Assembly (NCBI GenBank): GCA_020636375.1
Contig: JACJXZ010000011.1
Span: 186,001-250,000, forward strand
Direction of reading: 5' to 3'
DNA: 64,000 bases
From: Lewinellaceae bacterium
GTDB lineage: Bacteria; Bacteroidota; Bacteroidia; Chitinophagales; Saprospiraceae
Shown: piece after piece, positions 45,397-53,165 of the stretch
How the letters are laid out: each line of letters begins with the position of its first letter
Numbering within the stretch: the stretch's first letter is position 1
Program-made: the position numbers and the translations under genes
Notes under the pieces: generated by a model
Told to the model about the DNA's origin: nothing
The model's input: only the letters and a program-made list of their open reading frames with translations
Database searches by the model: none

Positions 45397-45653
45397 TGAA
45401 TACTTGTAAGCCCTTTTCTGTTCGCGAGCGTCTATGACGCGATGCGGTTCAACTTGGCCTTCTTATCCACATAAGTCGGTAGGGCGGCAGGTTGAATACT
45501 TATAATCCCTCTTCTGTTCGCGAGCGTCTATGACGCGATGCGGTTCAACTTGCAAGTCTCCGACTTGCGTATTTCTAGCCTTCTTATCCACGTAAGTCGG
45601 AGACTTACTCATTATCCCGCATCGAGACACAGTCTCTCGCGAACAGAAGAGGG
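45397..45653. repeat. duplicated ~60-bp repeat plus an inverted copy
   Basis: Two direct copies (45397-45456 and 45492-45552) share GTTCGCGAGCGTCTATGACG and the following GCGATGCGGTTCAACTTG; each is followed by CTTCTTATCCAC(A/G)TAAGTCGG. A degenerate reverse-complement copy lies at 45617-45653. A fourth relative is at 52956-52983. These fill the 352-bp gap (45379-45730) after the small barrel gene. No gene was found in the gap. Confidence 0.7.
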
Positions 45654-45663
45654 CCCACCGCCT

Positions 45664-45733
45664 GCCGTCCGCCGTCCGCCGTCCGCCGTCCACCGTCCAC
45701 CGTCCACCGTCCACCGTCCACCGTCCACCGTCA
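45664..45733. repeat. heptamer tandem repeat (GCCGTCC/ACCGTCC, ten units)
   Basis: Ten 7-nt units run without interruption. The first four are GCCGTCC, the next five ACCGTCC, and the last, ACCGTCA, supplies the dinB stop codon. It is the longest heptamer array in the window. Confidence 0.85.
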
Positions 45734-46867
45734 CCCCCCTCTCCCCACCGCCCCATACCCAAACCGCCTCCGCACCCGGTCCATTGCCTGCATCAGCCGG
45801 TGTTCCTTCTCCGAGGCATCGAACAGGCTCAGCTGGGGGCAGCCTGGCGCCAGGCCGCTGAACCGCACCCCCACCAGGCGCACCAGCTGGCGGCGCTCGT
45901 AGAGCTGGTCCAGGAGTTCGCGCGCCTGCTGAACAAGAACGCCGTCGCTGGCGGTGTACGGGATTTTCCGTTGTTTCGAAAAGGTATTGAAGTCGGTATA
46001 ACGGAGCTTGACGGCAATGCAGGAGGCGAGCTTGTTCGACTGCCGCAGCTCGTAGGCCAGCTTCATCACCATGCTGGCGAGCTGGCCGTGCAGGAACAGC
46101 ATATCGATGGTATCTTCCTGGAAGGTTTGTTCGGCGGAGACGGATTGCCTGTCGGTATAGGGCATCACCGGGCTGTCGTCGATGGCGTTCGCCTTTTTCC
46201 ACAGGCCGAGGCCCGGCTTGCCGAACTCGCGCTGCAGCAGCAGGGGCGGAATCTGGCTTAGCGCCCGCACGGTGCGCACGCCCATGAAGCTGAGCTTCTT
46301 GCAGGTAGCCTGCCCAACAGAGGGCAGTTTGCGTATGGAAAGGGGGGCCAGGAAACTCTTTTCTGCGCCGGCCTCCACCAGTTGCGCGCCATTGGGTTTG
46401 GCTTCGCCGGCACCTACTTTGGAGACCAGCTTATTGACGGACAATCCTATGGAAAGCGGCAGCCCGGACTCCCGGATGATCTTTTGCCGCAGTTCTTTCG
46501 ACCACAGCCAGCAGCCAAAGTGGCGGTCCAGGCCCGTCAGGTCCAGATAAAACTCATCGATGGACGCCTTCTCGAAGAGGGGCGCCTCCTCCCGGATGAT
46601 CTCCGTGATGATCTTCGACTGGCGGGAGTAGGCCTCCATGTCGCCGCGCAGCACGACGGCGTCCGGGCAAAGCCGCAGGGCCACCTTAATGGGCATGGCG
46701 GAGTACACGCCATAGGCGCGGGCCTCGTAGCTACAGGAAGCCACCACCCCGCGCGCGCCCGTGCCGCCGATGATCAGCGGCTTGCCCTTCAGCGCGCTGT
46801 TGCGCTGTTGTTCGACGGATACGAAAAAAGCGTCGAAGTCGAGGTGCAGGATCGCTCGTTCAAACAT
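45731..46867 (-). CDS. dinB: DNA polymerase IV (Y-family)
   Basis: This 378-residue translesion polymerase starts at the ATG giving MFERAILHLDFDAFFVSVEQ (catalytic D10 and D12). It has the second active-site motif KASIDEFYLDLTG, the thumb region and little-finger domain, and a beta-clamp-binding motif QLSLFD near the C-terminus. An upstream frame extension of 17 codons is not conserved-looking and is left out. A good promoter overlapping a palindrome lies at 47023-47055. With the nearby DnaE-type polymerase it may form a mutagenic repair pair. Confidence 0.94.
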   Translation of the reverse strand: MFERAILHLDFDAFFVSVEQQRNSALKGKPLIIGGTGARGVVASCSYEARAYGVYSAMPIKVALRLCPDAVVLRGDMEAYSRQSKIITEIIREEAPLFEKASIDEFYLDLTGLDRHFGCWLWSKELRQKIIRESGLPLSIGLSVNKLVSKVGAGEAKPNGAQLVEAGAEKSFLAPLSIRKLPSVGQATCKKLSFMGVRTVRALSQIPPLLLQREFGKPGLGLWKKANAIDDSPVMPYTDRQSVSAEQTFQEDTIDMLFLHGQLASMVMKLAYELRQSNKLASCIAVKLRYTDFNTFSKQRKIPYTASDGVLVQQARELLDQLYERRQLVRLVGVRFSGLAPGCPQLSLFDASEKEHRLMQAMDRVRRRFGYGAVGRGG

Positions 46868-47022
46868 ATAGTTTTGAGTTGTTAAAGCCAGGCTATGCCT
46901 GCCTTCAAGAGCGGGCACAGGGGCGCCTGGAATCCGGTTTCCCGGGAATTTTCCGTGGCCAAAGGCCGGTGCCCGGCCCCGGGCTTCCGGCTTTGAACCG
47001 TCGGGTGGAAGGGGGGATGCAG

Positions 47023-47055
47023 CAAATGTAAACTAATTTGTTTTTAGAAACAAAT
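47023..47055 (-). promoter_or_regulatory. predicted dinB promoter with overlapping palindromic operator
   Basis: On the minus strand TACATTTG (47030-47023) fits TAnnTTTG exactly, and TTTG (47054-47051) lies 24 bp upstream, a near-ideal -33/-7 pair. The -33 element is inside a palindrome ATTTGTTT-TTAG-AAACAAAT (47036-47055). This is a plausible repressor site, perhaps for the SOS repressor. It overlaps the end of the PurA-like gene (stop at 47044). Confidence 0.5.
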
Positions 47056-48324
47056 AATTTTATTTCCTATGATTTTTTTGCTGTCTTGTGTTGTCTTGTC
47101 CTGAAATAGGCACCCCAACTGCCCGGCATCCCCCGCATTTCCATTTATTTCCACACCTTTCCCTGCCCCCGTCCTCACCACTCCTTCCGCACGGTCCGCC
47201 CAGCTTTCGAGCAGTGCCTCCGGCGGGAATCCGAGAGCGGTGGCCAACTCGCCGGCAGAGCCGAACTCCAGCAGTTTCCCCCCCCGGGTTGCTCTTATCC
47301 GCCCCTCCACCTGATCGAGGCAGGTGACGGCCAGGCGCTCGGGCTGGCCGCCGGAGTAGTTCCGGTTGCACTGCAGGGCGTACTGCAGCATATCGAGGTC
47401 CAGGACGCTGCGGCGCAGGCGGCCCTGCCACTCGTTGTACCGGTTCGTTTCCCGGGGATTGGGCAGGACGTTGAGCGGCAGGCCTTCGTTCGTGAGCGGC
47501 CCGTTGCCGTGGCGGGCCTGATAAGCGCGGGTGATGTAGTATATTACAGGCAGCGGCAGCCCGTTCGCCCGTACCAGCTGCAGCGCGTTCCTGGACGTCG
47601 TATGGGCCCGGGTCACATGTGGAAAGAACCCGTGGTCCATGTCCAGCAGTATGCCCTGGCTGCCTTCGAAGATGAAGTGCCCGAAAGCTTCTCTTTCCAG
47701 GAGGCCGGCAAAAAAAACGGGCTCCTGCACCAGCTCGAACCGGGACAGAACCCGGCGGGCCGCATGCCTGAAGGCCGCTATTTCTTCCGCCAGGGCGCCC
47801 TCCGGCAGCCCATCGTTCGTTTTTGCTTCGTAATACTGCCGGATTGCCCGGAGTTTTTGTTCCAGTACCCCGGGGTAGGAGAGGTCCTGCACGAACAGCT
47901 TGTAAGGCGTCTCCTGGCGGGCTACCGTCGCCCCGAAGCCTACGCCGCAGCTGCCGTGTGCCTGCACCTTCTCGGTGGCCCGGTTGTAAAAGACGTCATA
48001 GGGCGTCGTCACCGGGGCGAGCGCATCGACGTAGGCTTTCGGCTGAATCCCCGCTTTTCGGAGGGCTTCCCATTCGTTCAGAAACGCAATGGGGTAAAAG
48101 GTACAGAATCGGCTCCAGTAGGTAGGCGCTCCGCGAAAAGTGCCGCTGCCGAAACTGGAAAAGACATGCCGCCTCCCGTCGTCGGCCACCACCGTGTGGC
48201 CGGCCTGGTGGCCGCCGGAAAAGCGGATGACGAGCGGCCGGCCGCTTTGCCGGCACAGGTAATCGGTGGCAAGGCCCTTGCCTTCGTCGCCGTAGCCCAG
48301 GCCGAGGATTATGGTTGATCGCAT
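47044..48324 (-). CDS. divergent adenylosuccinate synthetase-like enzyme (PurA superfamily)
   Basis: This ~426-residue protein keeps the core motifs of PurA in altered form. These are LGYGDEGKG (8-17, catalytic-type Asp13 present), FSGGHQAGHTVV (His43-type residue) where canonical enzymes have GGNNAGHT, EGSQGILLDMDHGFFPHVT, and ITRAYQARHGNGP. PurA joins IMP and aspartate using GTP; PurZ relatives act on dGMP. The canonical C-terminal end was not recognised; the tail after GKGVEINGNAG looks non-homologous. Its neighbours (VWA and J-domain proteins) are not purine genes, so a specialised role is possible. The start at 48324 is chosen for the conserved N-terminus. Confidence 0.72.
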   Translation of the reverse strand: MRSTIILGLGYGDEGKGLATDYLCRQSGRPLVIRFSGGHQAGHTVVADDGRRHVFSSFGSGTFRGAPTYWSRFCTFYPIAFLNEWEALRKAGIQPKAYVDALAPVTTPYDVFYNRATEKVQAHGSCGVGFGATVARQETPYKLFVQDLSYPGVLEQKLRAIRQYYEAKTNDGLPEGALAEEIAAFRHAARRVLSRFELVQEPVFFAGLLEREAFGHFIFEGSQGILLDMDHGFFPHVTRAHTTSRNALQLVRANGLPLPVIYYITRAYQARHGNGPLTNEGLPLNVLPNPRETNRYNEWQGRLRRSVLDLDMLQYALQCNRNYSGGQPERLAVTCLDQVEGRIRATRGGKLLEFGSAGELATALGFPPEALLESWADRAEGVVRTGAGKGVEINGNAGDAGQLGCLFQDKTTQDSKKIIGNKIICF

Positions 48325-48349
48325 GGTCGTTGGTTTTAATGAATTATTT

Positions 48350-48369
48350 TTCCCCTGAGCCAAGGGGAA
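48350..48369. promoter_or_regulatory. small palindrome upstream of the PurA-like gene
   Basis: TTCCCCT-6 nt-AGGGGAA forms a perfect 7-bp inverted repeat 26 bp before the start codon. It could be an operator or a leader hairpin; nothing else supports either reading. Confidence 0.3.
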
Positions 48370-48374
48370 TCAAT

Positions 48375-48570
48375 AACTGAGGGCACTCTGGAAACCCCCG
48401 GAAAAGGAGTGAAGGAGTGACTTAGCGAATGAGTGAATAGTGAATAGAATCAACTATGTAATAAAGTTTGATTTTAAAAACAGTACATATTTTATATTTA
48501 TCCACTCATTCAGTCCCTCACTCATCCACTCATTTGGGGGACTTTCCGGCCTCCGTCCGGCGGAGACAGA
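48375..48570. repeat. composite inverted-repeat module, second copy
   Basis: The left arm (about 48377-48440) reads GAGGGCACTCTGGAAACCCC followed by GAGTGAAGGAGTGA and GAATGAGTGAATAG repeats. The right arm (about 48497-48570) is roughly its reverse complement: CCACTCATTCAGTCCCTCAC, then GGGGGACTTTCCGGCCTC. The module is related to those at 22615 and 61075 and sits between the PurA-like and VWA genes. The 285-bp gap (48325-48609) holds no gene. Confidence 0.6.
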
Positions 48571-48609
48571 GCAACCTCATAACTGCGTCGGGACTTCGTT
48601 CCGGCTGCA

Positions 48610-49533
48610 CTACAACCGGATAACCCCCGACTCCGGCCGCCCCGTTACGCCGGCGGAAACCCTGGCCAGCGCCCGCTTCACATTGGCGGCCGTGCTGCTG
48701 TCGAAGCCGGCGGTGACCGTTTCGAGCGCAGCGCCCTGATAGAGGGCCACTGTAGAAGCAATCAGCTCCGCCAGGCCGCGGTGGTCGTCGAGGATCAGGA
48801 AGTTCTGCCCGAGCAGATCGCGCCAGTAGCTGATTACGTGGGGATTGTCGCGGTAGCTCGTCTCATTGATGTGGATGTGGAAGACGTGGTACATCCGCTG
48901 CGCTTCGGCCAGCAGGCCCCGGGCCGTCAGGGTTTCCGTTTCCTCGTATCCCATCAGGGCTTTCAGGGCGCCGGCGTCGATGCTCTCCCAGCTGCACTCG
49001 TCGCCAACGGTGAAGAGGAAACCCTTTGTGTCCCTCTTTTCAAAGCAATCGATGGAGGTATGCCTCCCGCCCACCAGCCAGGCCAGCAGGTACGACTCGG
49101 TGGCCCCGCCGCCGCCGCCGCTTTCGATGAAGATATCCGACAGGCACTCGTTTAATTCTTTGGTGCCCGACTCAAATTGCCCGGCCTGCAGCGGCGCCTT
49201 GTCGCAAACGTGATCGCCGATAGCGGAAAACATGACCTGCGGATCGGCCACGCCGTGATCGATCAGCGTATCCATCAAAGCCCCCAGCTTGTGGCGGATG
49301 AGCAATTCCGGAATGCGCCCCATGGAGCCGGTCACGTCCAGAAAGACACCGATGGCCAGGGAATTAGGATGGGCCTCTGAATCCCGGCTTTCCCGGAAAG
49401 TTAACCCGTATGGGTCCATGGCATCCGATATCCGCCTGGACCGCGTGTGTTTGAAAATGTCGGCTCTCGATTTCCGGGAGTAACTGCCCTTCAGATGCTC
49501 ATAGGCATCGCTGGACCATTTTGCATAACCCAT
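48610..49533 (-). CDS. von Willebrand factor A-domain protein
   Basis: This ~307-residue protein contains a VWA fold with a MIDAS-type motif FLDVTGSMG (about 64-72), preceded by hydrophobic strand residues (LAIGVF). A GGGGGATES segment (about 150-158) probably supplies further metal-site residues. There is no signal peptide or membrane segment, so it is likely cytoplasmic. VWA proteins of this kind usually work as metal-dependent adaptors beside ATPases or chaperones. The ATG at 49533 is preferred because the frame upstream (MFNI) abuts the IS end. It lies upstream of the PurA-like gene in the same direction. An IS separates it from the J-domain gene. Confidence 0.7.
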   Translation of the reverse strand: MGYAKWSSDAYEHLKGSYSRKSRADIFKHTRSRRISDAMDPYGLTFRESRDSEAHPNSLAIGVFLDVTGSMGRIPELLIRHKLGALMDTLIDHGVADPQVMFSAIGDHVCDKAPLQAGQFESGTKELNECLSDIFIESGGGGGATESYLLAWLVGGRHTSIDCFEKRDTKGFLFTVGDECSWESIDAGALKALMGYEETETLTARGLLAEAQRMYHVFHIHINETSYRDNPHVISYWRDLLGQNFLILDDHRGLAELIASTVALYQGAALETVTAGFDSSTAANVKRALARVSAGVTGRPESGVIRL

Positions 49534-49545
49534 AATGTTGAACAT

Positions 49546-51605
49546 AGATTTTCACGTGGAAAAATAGACCCTAATTTTCAAGTAAAAGAGGCCCCCTCAA
49601 AAGCGAGGCGTTTGTCATGGAGCCAGGGGTAGTCAAACTGATATTCACTCATTGCCGTCAGTATCTGCGGCAGGTCTCGTTTCTTTTTCAGGAAGATCCT
49701 GATATCGTTCATTGAAATAGAAATCGTTCCGGCATTATAGATGAAGCGGTCGAAGACCGACTGATCAGCCAGATGTTGGTAACGTCCCAACTCAAGGGCC
49801 AGAAGGCGATAAAGATTATGAGCCAGGATGGTCATGACCAGGTCGAAGTCGACTTTGATGACCATGGAAGAAGAAAGGCGGTTGAGATGGAAGAAGTCTA
49901 TCTGCTCGGAGATGGATTTCTCGATGAGCCAACGGCGGCAGTATTTCCTGACGATCTGTTCCAGGGGGATAGCAAAGTCGTTAGAGATGATCAACGCCGG
50001 TTTGATCTTGCCATGGCCGGTGATGACGACCTGGCGGATATCTTTTCCGTATCCCGGCAGGAAGATGGTTTGATCGGCTGCTTTGAGCGTACGCTTTCGG
50101 TTTCCGGCGGCTTCCACCCGCAGGGTTTTCCAGTCCGAAGCCGGCATCTGTTCAATTTGGCGAATCATATTTTTACCGCGCCGGCGAATAGTGATGAACT
50201 TGACGTTTCGCTCATCGAGCTGTGCCAGGTTCTCGTAATTGGTGAACCGGCTGTCGAAAACCAGGTATTTGAGTGCTTTGCCATCCGGATCGTCGGCGCG
50301 ATAAAAATCCAGGTACTCCAGTACGACCTGGGCTTCGGATTGGCGTTGCACATCGGTGTGGCCGTAGTCGATGATGCCGGTATCGGGGTCATGGGCGAGC
50401 ACCGCCAGCATGCTGGCCAAGGCTTTGGATCGCTTGCCCGACCAGTTATTCTCCAGGTGGCCGTCCTCGTCACCCCAATACGGGATGGCGGTAAAATCCA
50501 GGTTAGCCGTATCGCCGAGCAGGCCGTGTCCGAGCCACCGGCGATGCAGCCGGCGCAGAAAATCCAGGTTCATCTGCCGGGTGACGCGATGGGAATAGGA
50601 ACTGAACCAGGCCGCCTTTGGCAATACGTTGAGTCCGGCGAACAGGCCGCTGCCCCGGTCCATGCACCACAGGTCATCGGCCGAATAGCGCCGCACGTTG
50701 GACAGCTTCAGGGCCAGAAAGGACAAAATGGCGGACAGGCGGGAGATCTCTCGCGTCTGGGGATAATCCGAGGAGCGGATCAGTTCATCGATGCCGTAGT
50801 GGCGCAGGATCGGCAAGAAGCACAACAGGCCGGCGTGCTGGGTGTCAAAATACTCCTCTGCCCCGTCCCAGGCCTGTGCTTTTGGGGCTTCCAGGCGAAC
50901 CACTTTCAATTCCTGGCGCTCGGTTTTGGTACGGCGAGGCAGACGGGCAAAACCTTCCCGCATCAGCAAGTCGTAGACGTAATTGTAATTGGCCTTATGC
51001 CCTTTGGCTTGCAGCATGGAGGTGATCTCGGGAGTTGAATAATTTTGTTTGCGCAGGGCCAAAATATCCTCGTCGAGGGCCGATTGCTCAGGCGGTGACT
51101 GAACAGGCCGCCCGGTAGGCTTGACGGTAAAGAAAAAATCGATGTCGGGATGGTCCTTTAAGTGACGCCTAAAGTTCCGGGCCAGGCCATACACTGCCGA
51201 AACGGTATAGCCAAATCGCTCGGCTACTTCAGCGGCAGGTTGCTTTTCATAGAAAAAGGCACGCATGGCTTCGTACTGTTTATGTGCCACAGTGGGCAGG
51301 CTTGTGAAATATTCCGAAGGATCCATTTAAAACAAATTAGGCCGCATATTAAATTTGATAAGGATTTTTAAAGATAGTTAAAATTTGTATTCCACACCCC
51401 AAAAACCCTGAAAATCACTGAAACTGGGCCTAAAAAGCTCATTTTTGGGTAAAACCCGAATCAATCCAGGCTTCTCAAACGAATAAACGAAGCCTAATTG
51501 AACCCTAATTTGTTTTAAAACACACCGAGTCAACTACTTGACAATCAATTATTTAACAAATTTAGCCGCAGTTTAAATTAGGGTTTTTAATCCGCGTGAA
51601 AATCT
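49546..51605. mobile_element. insertion sequence (~2.06 kb) with ~31-bp terminal inverted repeats
   Basis: The left end begins AGATTTTCACGTGGAAAAAT (49546 on). The right end, read on the other strand from 51605, begins AGATTTTCACGCGGATTAAA. The match continues through ACCCTAATTT. One large transposase gene fills the element, followed on its 5' side by a ~250-bp AT-rich non-coding stretch (51327-51575). No clear target duplication could be read next to the repeats. The element sits 13 bp upstream of the VWA start codon, between that gene and the J-domain gene. Confidence 0.8.
49578..51326 (-). CDS. DDE-type transposase (IS4-superfamily-like)
   Basis: This 582-residue protein starts with a helix-turn-helix-like region (AAEVAERFGYTVSAVYGL) and a second DNA-binding-like segment. 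The RNase H-like core has candidate catalytic acids in NLDFTAIPYWGDE and LVFDSRFTNYENL, and in CRRWLIEKSISEQ, which resembles the Y-R-E signature of IS4-type transposases. It fills the IS bounded by 49546-51605 and appears intact. Assignment to a specific IS family would need a database match. Confidence 0.85.
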   Translation of the reverse strand: MDPSEYFTSLPTVAHKQYEAMRAFFYEKQPAAEVAERFGYTVSAVYGLARNFRRHLKDHPDIDFFFTVKPTGRPVQSPPEQSALDEDILALRKQNYSTPEITSMLQAKGHKANYNYVYDLLMREGFARLPRRTKTERQELKVVRLEAPKAQAWDGAEEYFDTQHAGLLCFLPILRHYGIDELIRSSDYPQTREISRLSAILSFLALKLSNVRRYSADDLWCMDRGSGLFAGLNVLPKAAWFSSYSHRVTRQMNLDFLRRLHRRWLGHGLLGDTANLDFTAIPYWGDEDGHLENNWSGKRSKALASMLAVLAHDPDTGIIDYGHTDVQRQSEAQVVLEYLDFYRADDPDGKALKYLVFDSRFTNYENLAQLDERNVKFITIRRRGKNMIRQIEQMPASDWKTLRVEAAGNRKRTLKAADQTIFLPGYGKDIRQVVITGHGKIKPALIISNDFAIPLEQIVRKYCRRWLIEKSISEQIDFFHLNRLSSSMVIKVDFDLVMTILAHNLYRLLALELGRYQHLADQSVFDRFIYNAGTISISMNDIRIFLKKKRDLPQILTAMSEYQFDYPWLHDKRLAFEGASFT

Positions 51606-51673
51606 GTGTTGAATGTTTAAAATGAAGAAATAATTGTCGGGGCCAGGCCGGGCTGCTTGCCCGGTGGCCTTTA

Positions 51674-51729
51674 TTGTTGTTTGTTGTTTGTTGCTTGTTG
51701 TTTGTTGCTTGTTGTTTGTTGCTTGTTGT
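51674..51729. repeat. heptamer tandem repeat (TTGTTGT/TTGTTGC, eight units)
   Basis: Eight uninterrupted 7-nt units, mostly alternating TTGTTGT and TTGTTGC, lie 15 bp beyond the J-domain gene stop codon (51745). A GC-rich hairpin (about 51638-51669, GGCC / CCGGGC arms) precedes them. The 139 bp between the IS end and the stop codon hold no gene. Confidence 0.8.
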
Positions 51730-51744
51730 GCGATGCCCGCAGGC

Positions 51745-52617
51745 TCAAATCTCCAGCGGATAAAACTTCTGTTCAAAGTTCCGCCTCAACAGCATCCGGT
51801 ATTCGTCGTAGCACGCCAGGGCATCGGTATGTCGTTTGAGCAGGAAGTTGATGAAGTCCTTGTTGTGCGTTTTTTTAAATTTTATGCCCAGCCCCGAGCG
51901 GTCGCCGAGCAGGCAGGCGGCCGTCCGCTTGCACAGTTCCAGGTCCACTGCCGGCAGGGCCCGCTTCCGGCTGAAAACCTCTGCCGGGTACCAGTTCCGG
52001 TATTTCGCCGAAATGGTCTTCATGCGGCTGTCCTTACGGCAGAGGTGGTAGAACGAAACCACCATGATGCCGTGCGTCTCCGGGACGATGAAGACGCTCT
52101 CCGGGTTAAGCCCGCAGTGCACATACCCGATCTGCGACAGCCAGGCGCAGAACTCCAGCATTCTCGACAATACCCAGTTGACGTGTTCCTGTGGCAGCGT
52201 CAACCCGCTGGCCGGTATTGCCCGGTGGGGAAAACGCAGCGGCATTTGCCCCCGGCCCGGATCCATGCTCCGGGGGAGGTATCGCCGGAAATGCTCCGAC
52301 GCCTCGTCTCCGTGAGTGGACAGGAGGCGAAAATTGCGGTAAGAGACATCGTGCATCGCTCCCAGGTTCCCGAATACCGCCGACCGGCCGAATACCCGGA
52401 ACTCCCCCGCGTCATCCACGAAGGGAATCCCTTTTTCGTGGATTTCCTTCAACTGGTTGAGCCGGGCAAGGGCTGCGCCTGCTCCCGCCAGGCGGCACCG
52501 GTCGGGGTGCAGCAATTTGGCTGCCTCCTTATATTGCTTGCCAATGCCGGCCGGGCTGAGGACATCGGCGAGGTGCCGGGCCTTGTCGATCTTTTCGATG
52601 AGCTCTTTTGCATCCAT
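51745..52617 (-). CDS. J-domain protein with a pseudokinase-like C-terminal region
   Basis: This 290-residue protein opens with a short J-domain (about 1-65), including the Hsp70-stimulating HPD tripeptide in AAKLLHPDR. A kinase-like region follows. SQIGYVHCGLNPESVFI sits where a kinase catalytic loop would be, but the HRD aspartate is replaced (HCG) and the DFG motif reads VSF, so catalysis is unlikely. No signal peptide is present. It lies upstream of the VWA and PurA-like genes in the same direction and was probably in an operon with them before the IS inserted. Confidence 0.62.
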   Translation of the reverse strand: MDAKELIEKIDKARHLADVLSPAGIGKQYKEAAKLLHPDRCRLAGAGAALARLNQLKEIHEKGIPFVDDAGEFRVFGRSAVFGNLGAMHDVSYRNFRLLSTHGDEASEHFRRYLPRSMDPGRGQMPLRFPHRAIPASGLTLPQEHVNWVLSRMLEFCAWLSQIGYVHCGLNPESVFIVPETHGIMVVSFYHLCRKDSRMKTISAKYRNWYPAEVFSRKRALPAVDLELCKRTAACLLGDRSGLGIKFKKTHNKDFINFLLKRHTDALACYDEYRMLLRRNFEQKFYPLEI

Positions 52618-52955
52618 ACCTTTCAGGTTTTGCAGATTTGAGGCCAGAATGCCGGTTTTCGGGTTCTCGCCTGGCGCAAATACTTTCCGGAATACTCCGG
52701 ACAGGAGTCCGGAATCTTGGACCGCTTACGGCCACAGGCCGCAGCGAGCATCCCCGATAAAAATTATTAGCAGAATATAATTATATCTGATCAGAGACAG
52801 TTAGCACATTGCCTGGCAGGGCCTGCCCGTGTCAGGCCAGGATAAGTAAACGTAATGTGAATCTGTCTGCAAGGCTTCCTGCGCAGCAGGGGTATATATC
52901 CTGATAATCTTGTTAATCCTGTCTACATATACTTGTTGCGCAAGCCCTGATTACC

Positions 52956-52983
52956 CCGCATCGCTTCATAAACGCTCGCGAAC
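52956..52983. repeat. dispersed repeat, fourth copy
   Basis: CCGCATCGCTTCATAAACGC (and the following TCGCGAAC) is the reverse complement, with a few changes, of the repeat at 45397-45552. It lies in the 548-bp gap 52618-53165, which also holds ATCCTG-type repeat text near 52897-52925, the palindrome TCCGGACAGGAGTCCGGA near 52697-52714, two hairpins (next entry), and no gene. Confidence 0.6.
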
Positions 52984-53011
52984 GACCCAATTTCAGATCA
53001 AAAACAAATCT

Positions 53012-53104
53012 GCCTGACAACTTAGTTTAATTATCAAACTAACTACAGGCAGCACAAATATACATCCCCTTAGTTTAAAAGTCAAACTAAGGGGATGTAT
53101 ATTT
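53012..53104. repeat. pair of adjacent strong stem-loops
   Basis: The second is a perfect 21-bp inverted repeat (AAATATACATCCCCTTAGTT... at 53056-53076 and its complement at 53084-53104) with a 7-nt loop. The first (53022-53042) has arms TTAGTTT / AAACTAA and is enclosed by GCCTG / CAGGC. Both place an AGTTT...AAACT motif next to the loop. They lie 3' of the leftward membrane-protein gene. They could block transcription or be recognised by a protein; there is no U-run next to them. Confidence 0.7.
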
Positions 53105-53165
53105 AAAAACTAAATTCAAACAGCTTCTCAGAACACGAATGCGTTTACACCCTCCAAACAAGCTC

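Noticed and set aside
45664..45733. Possible CRISPR array
   Set aside because: The units are 7 bp with no spacers, so this is a simple tandem repeat. No cas genes are present in the window.
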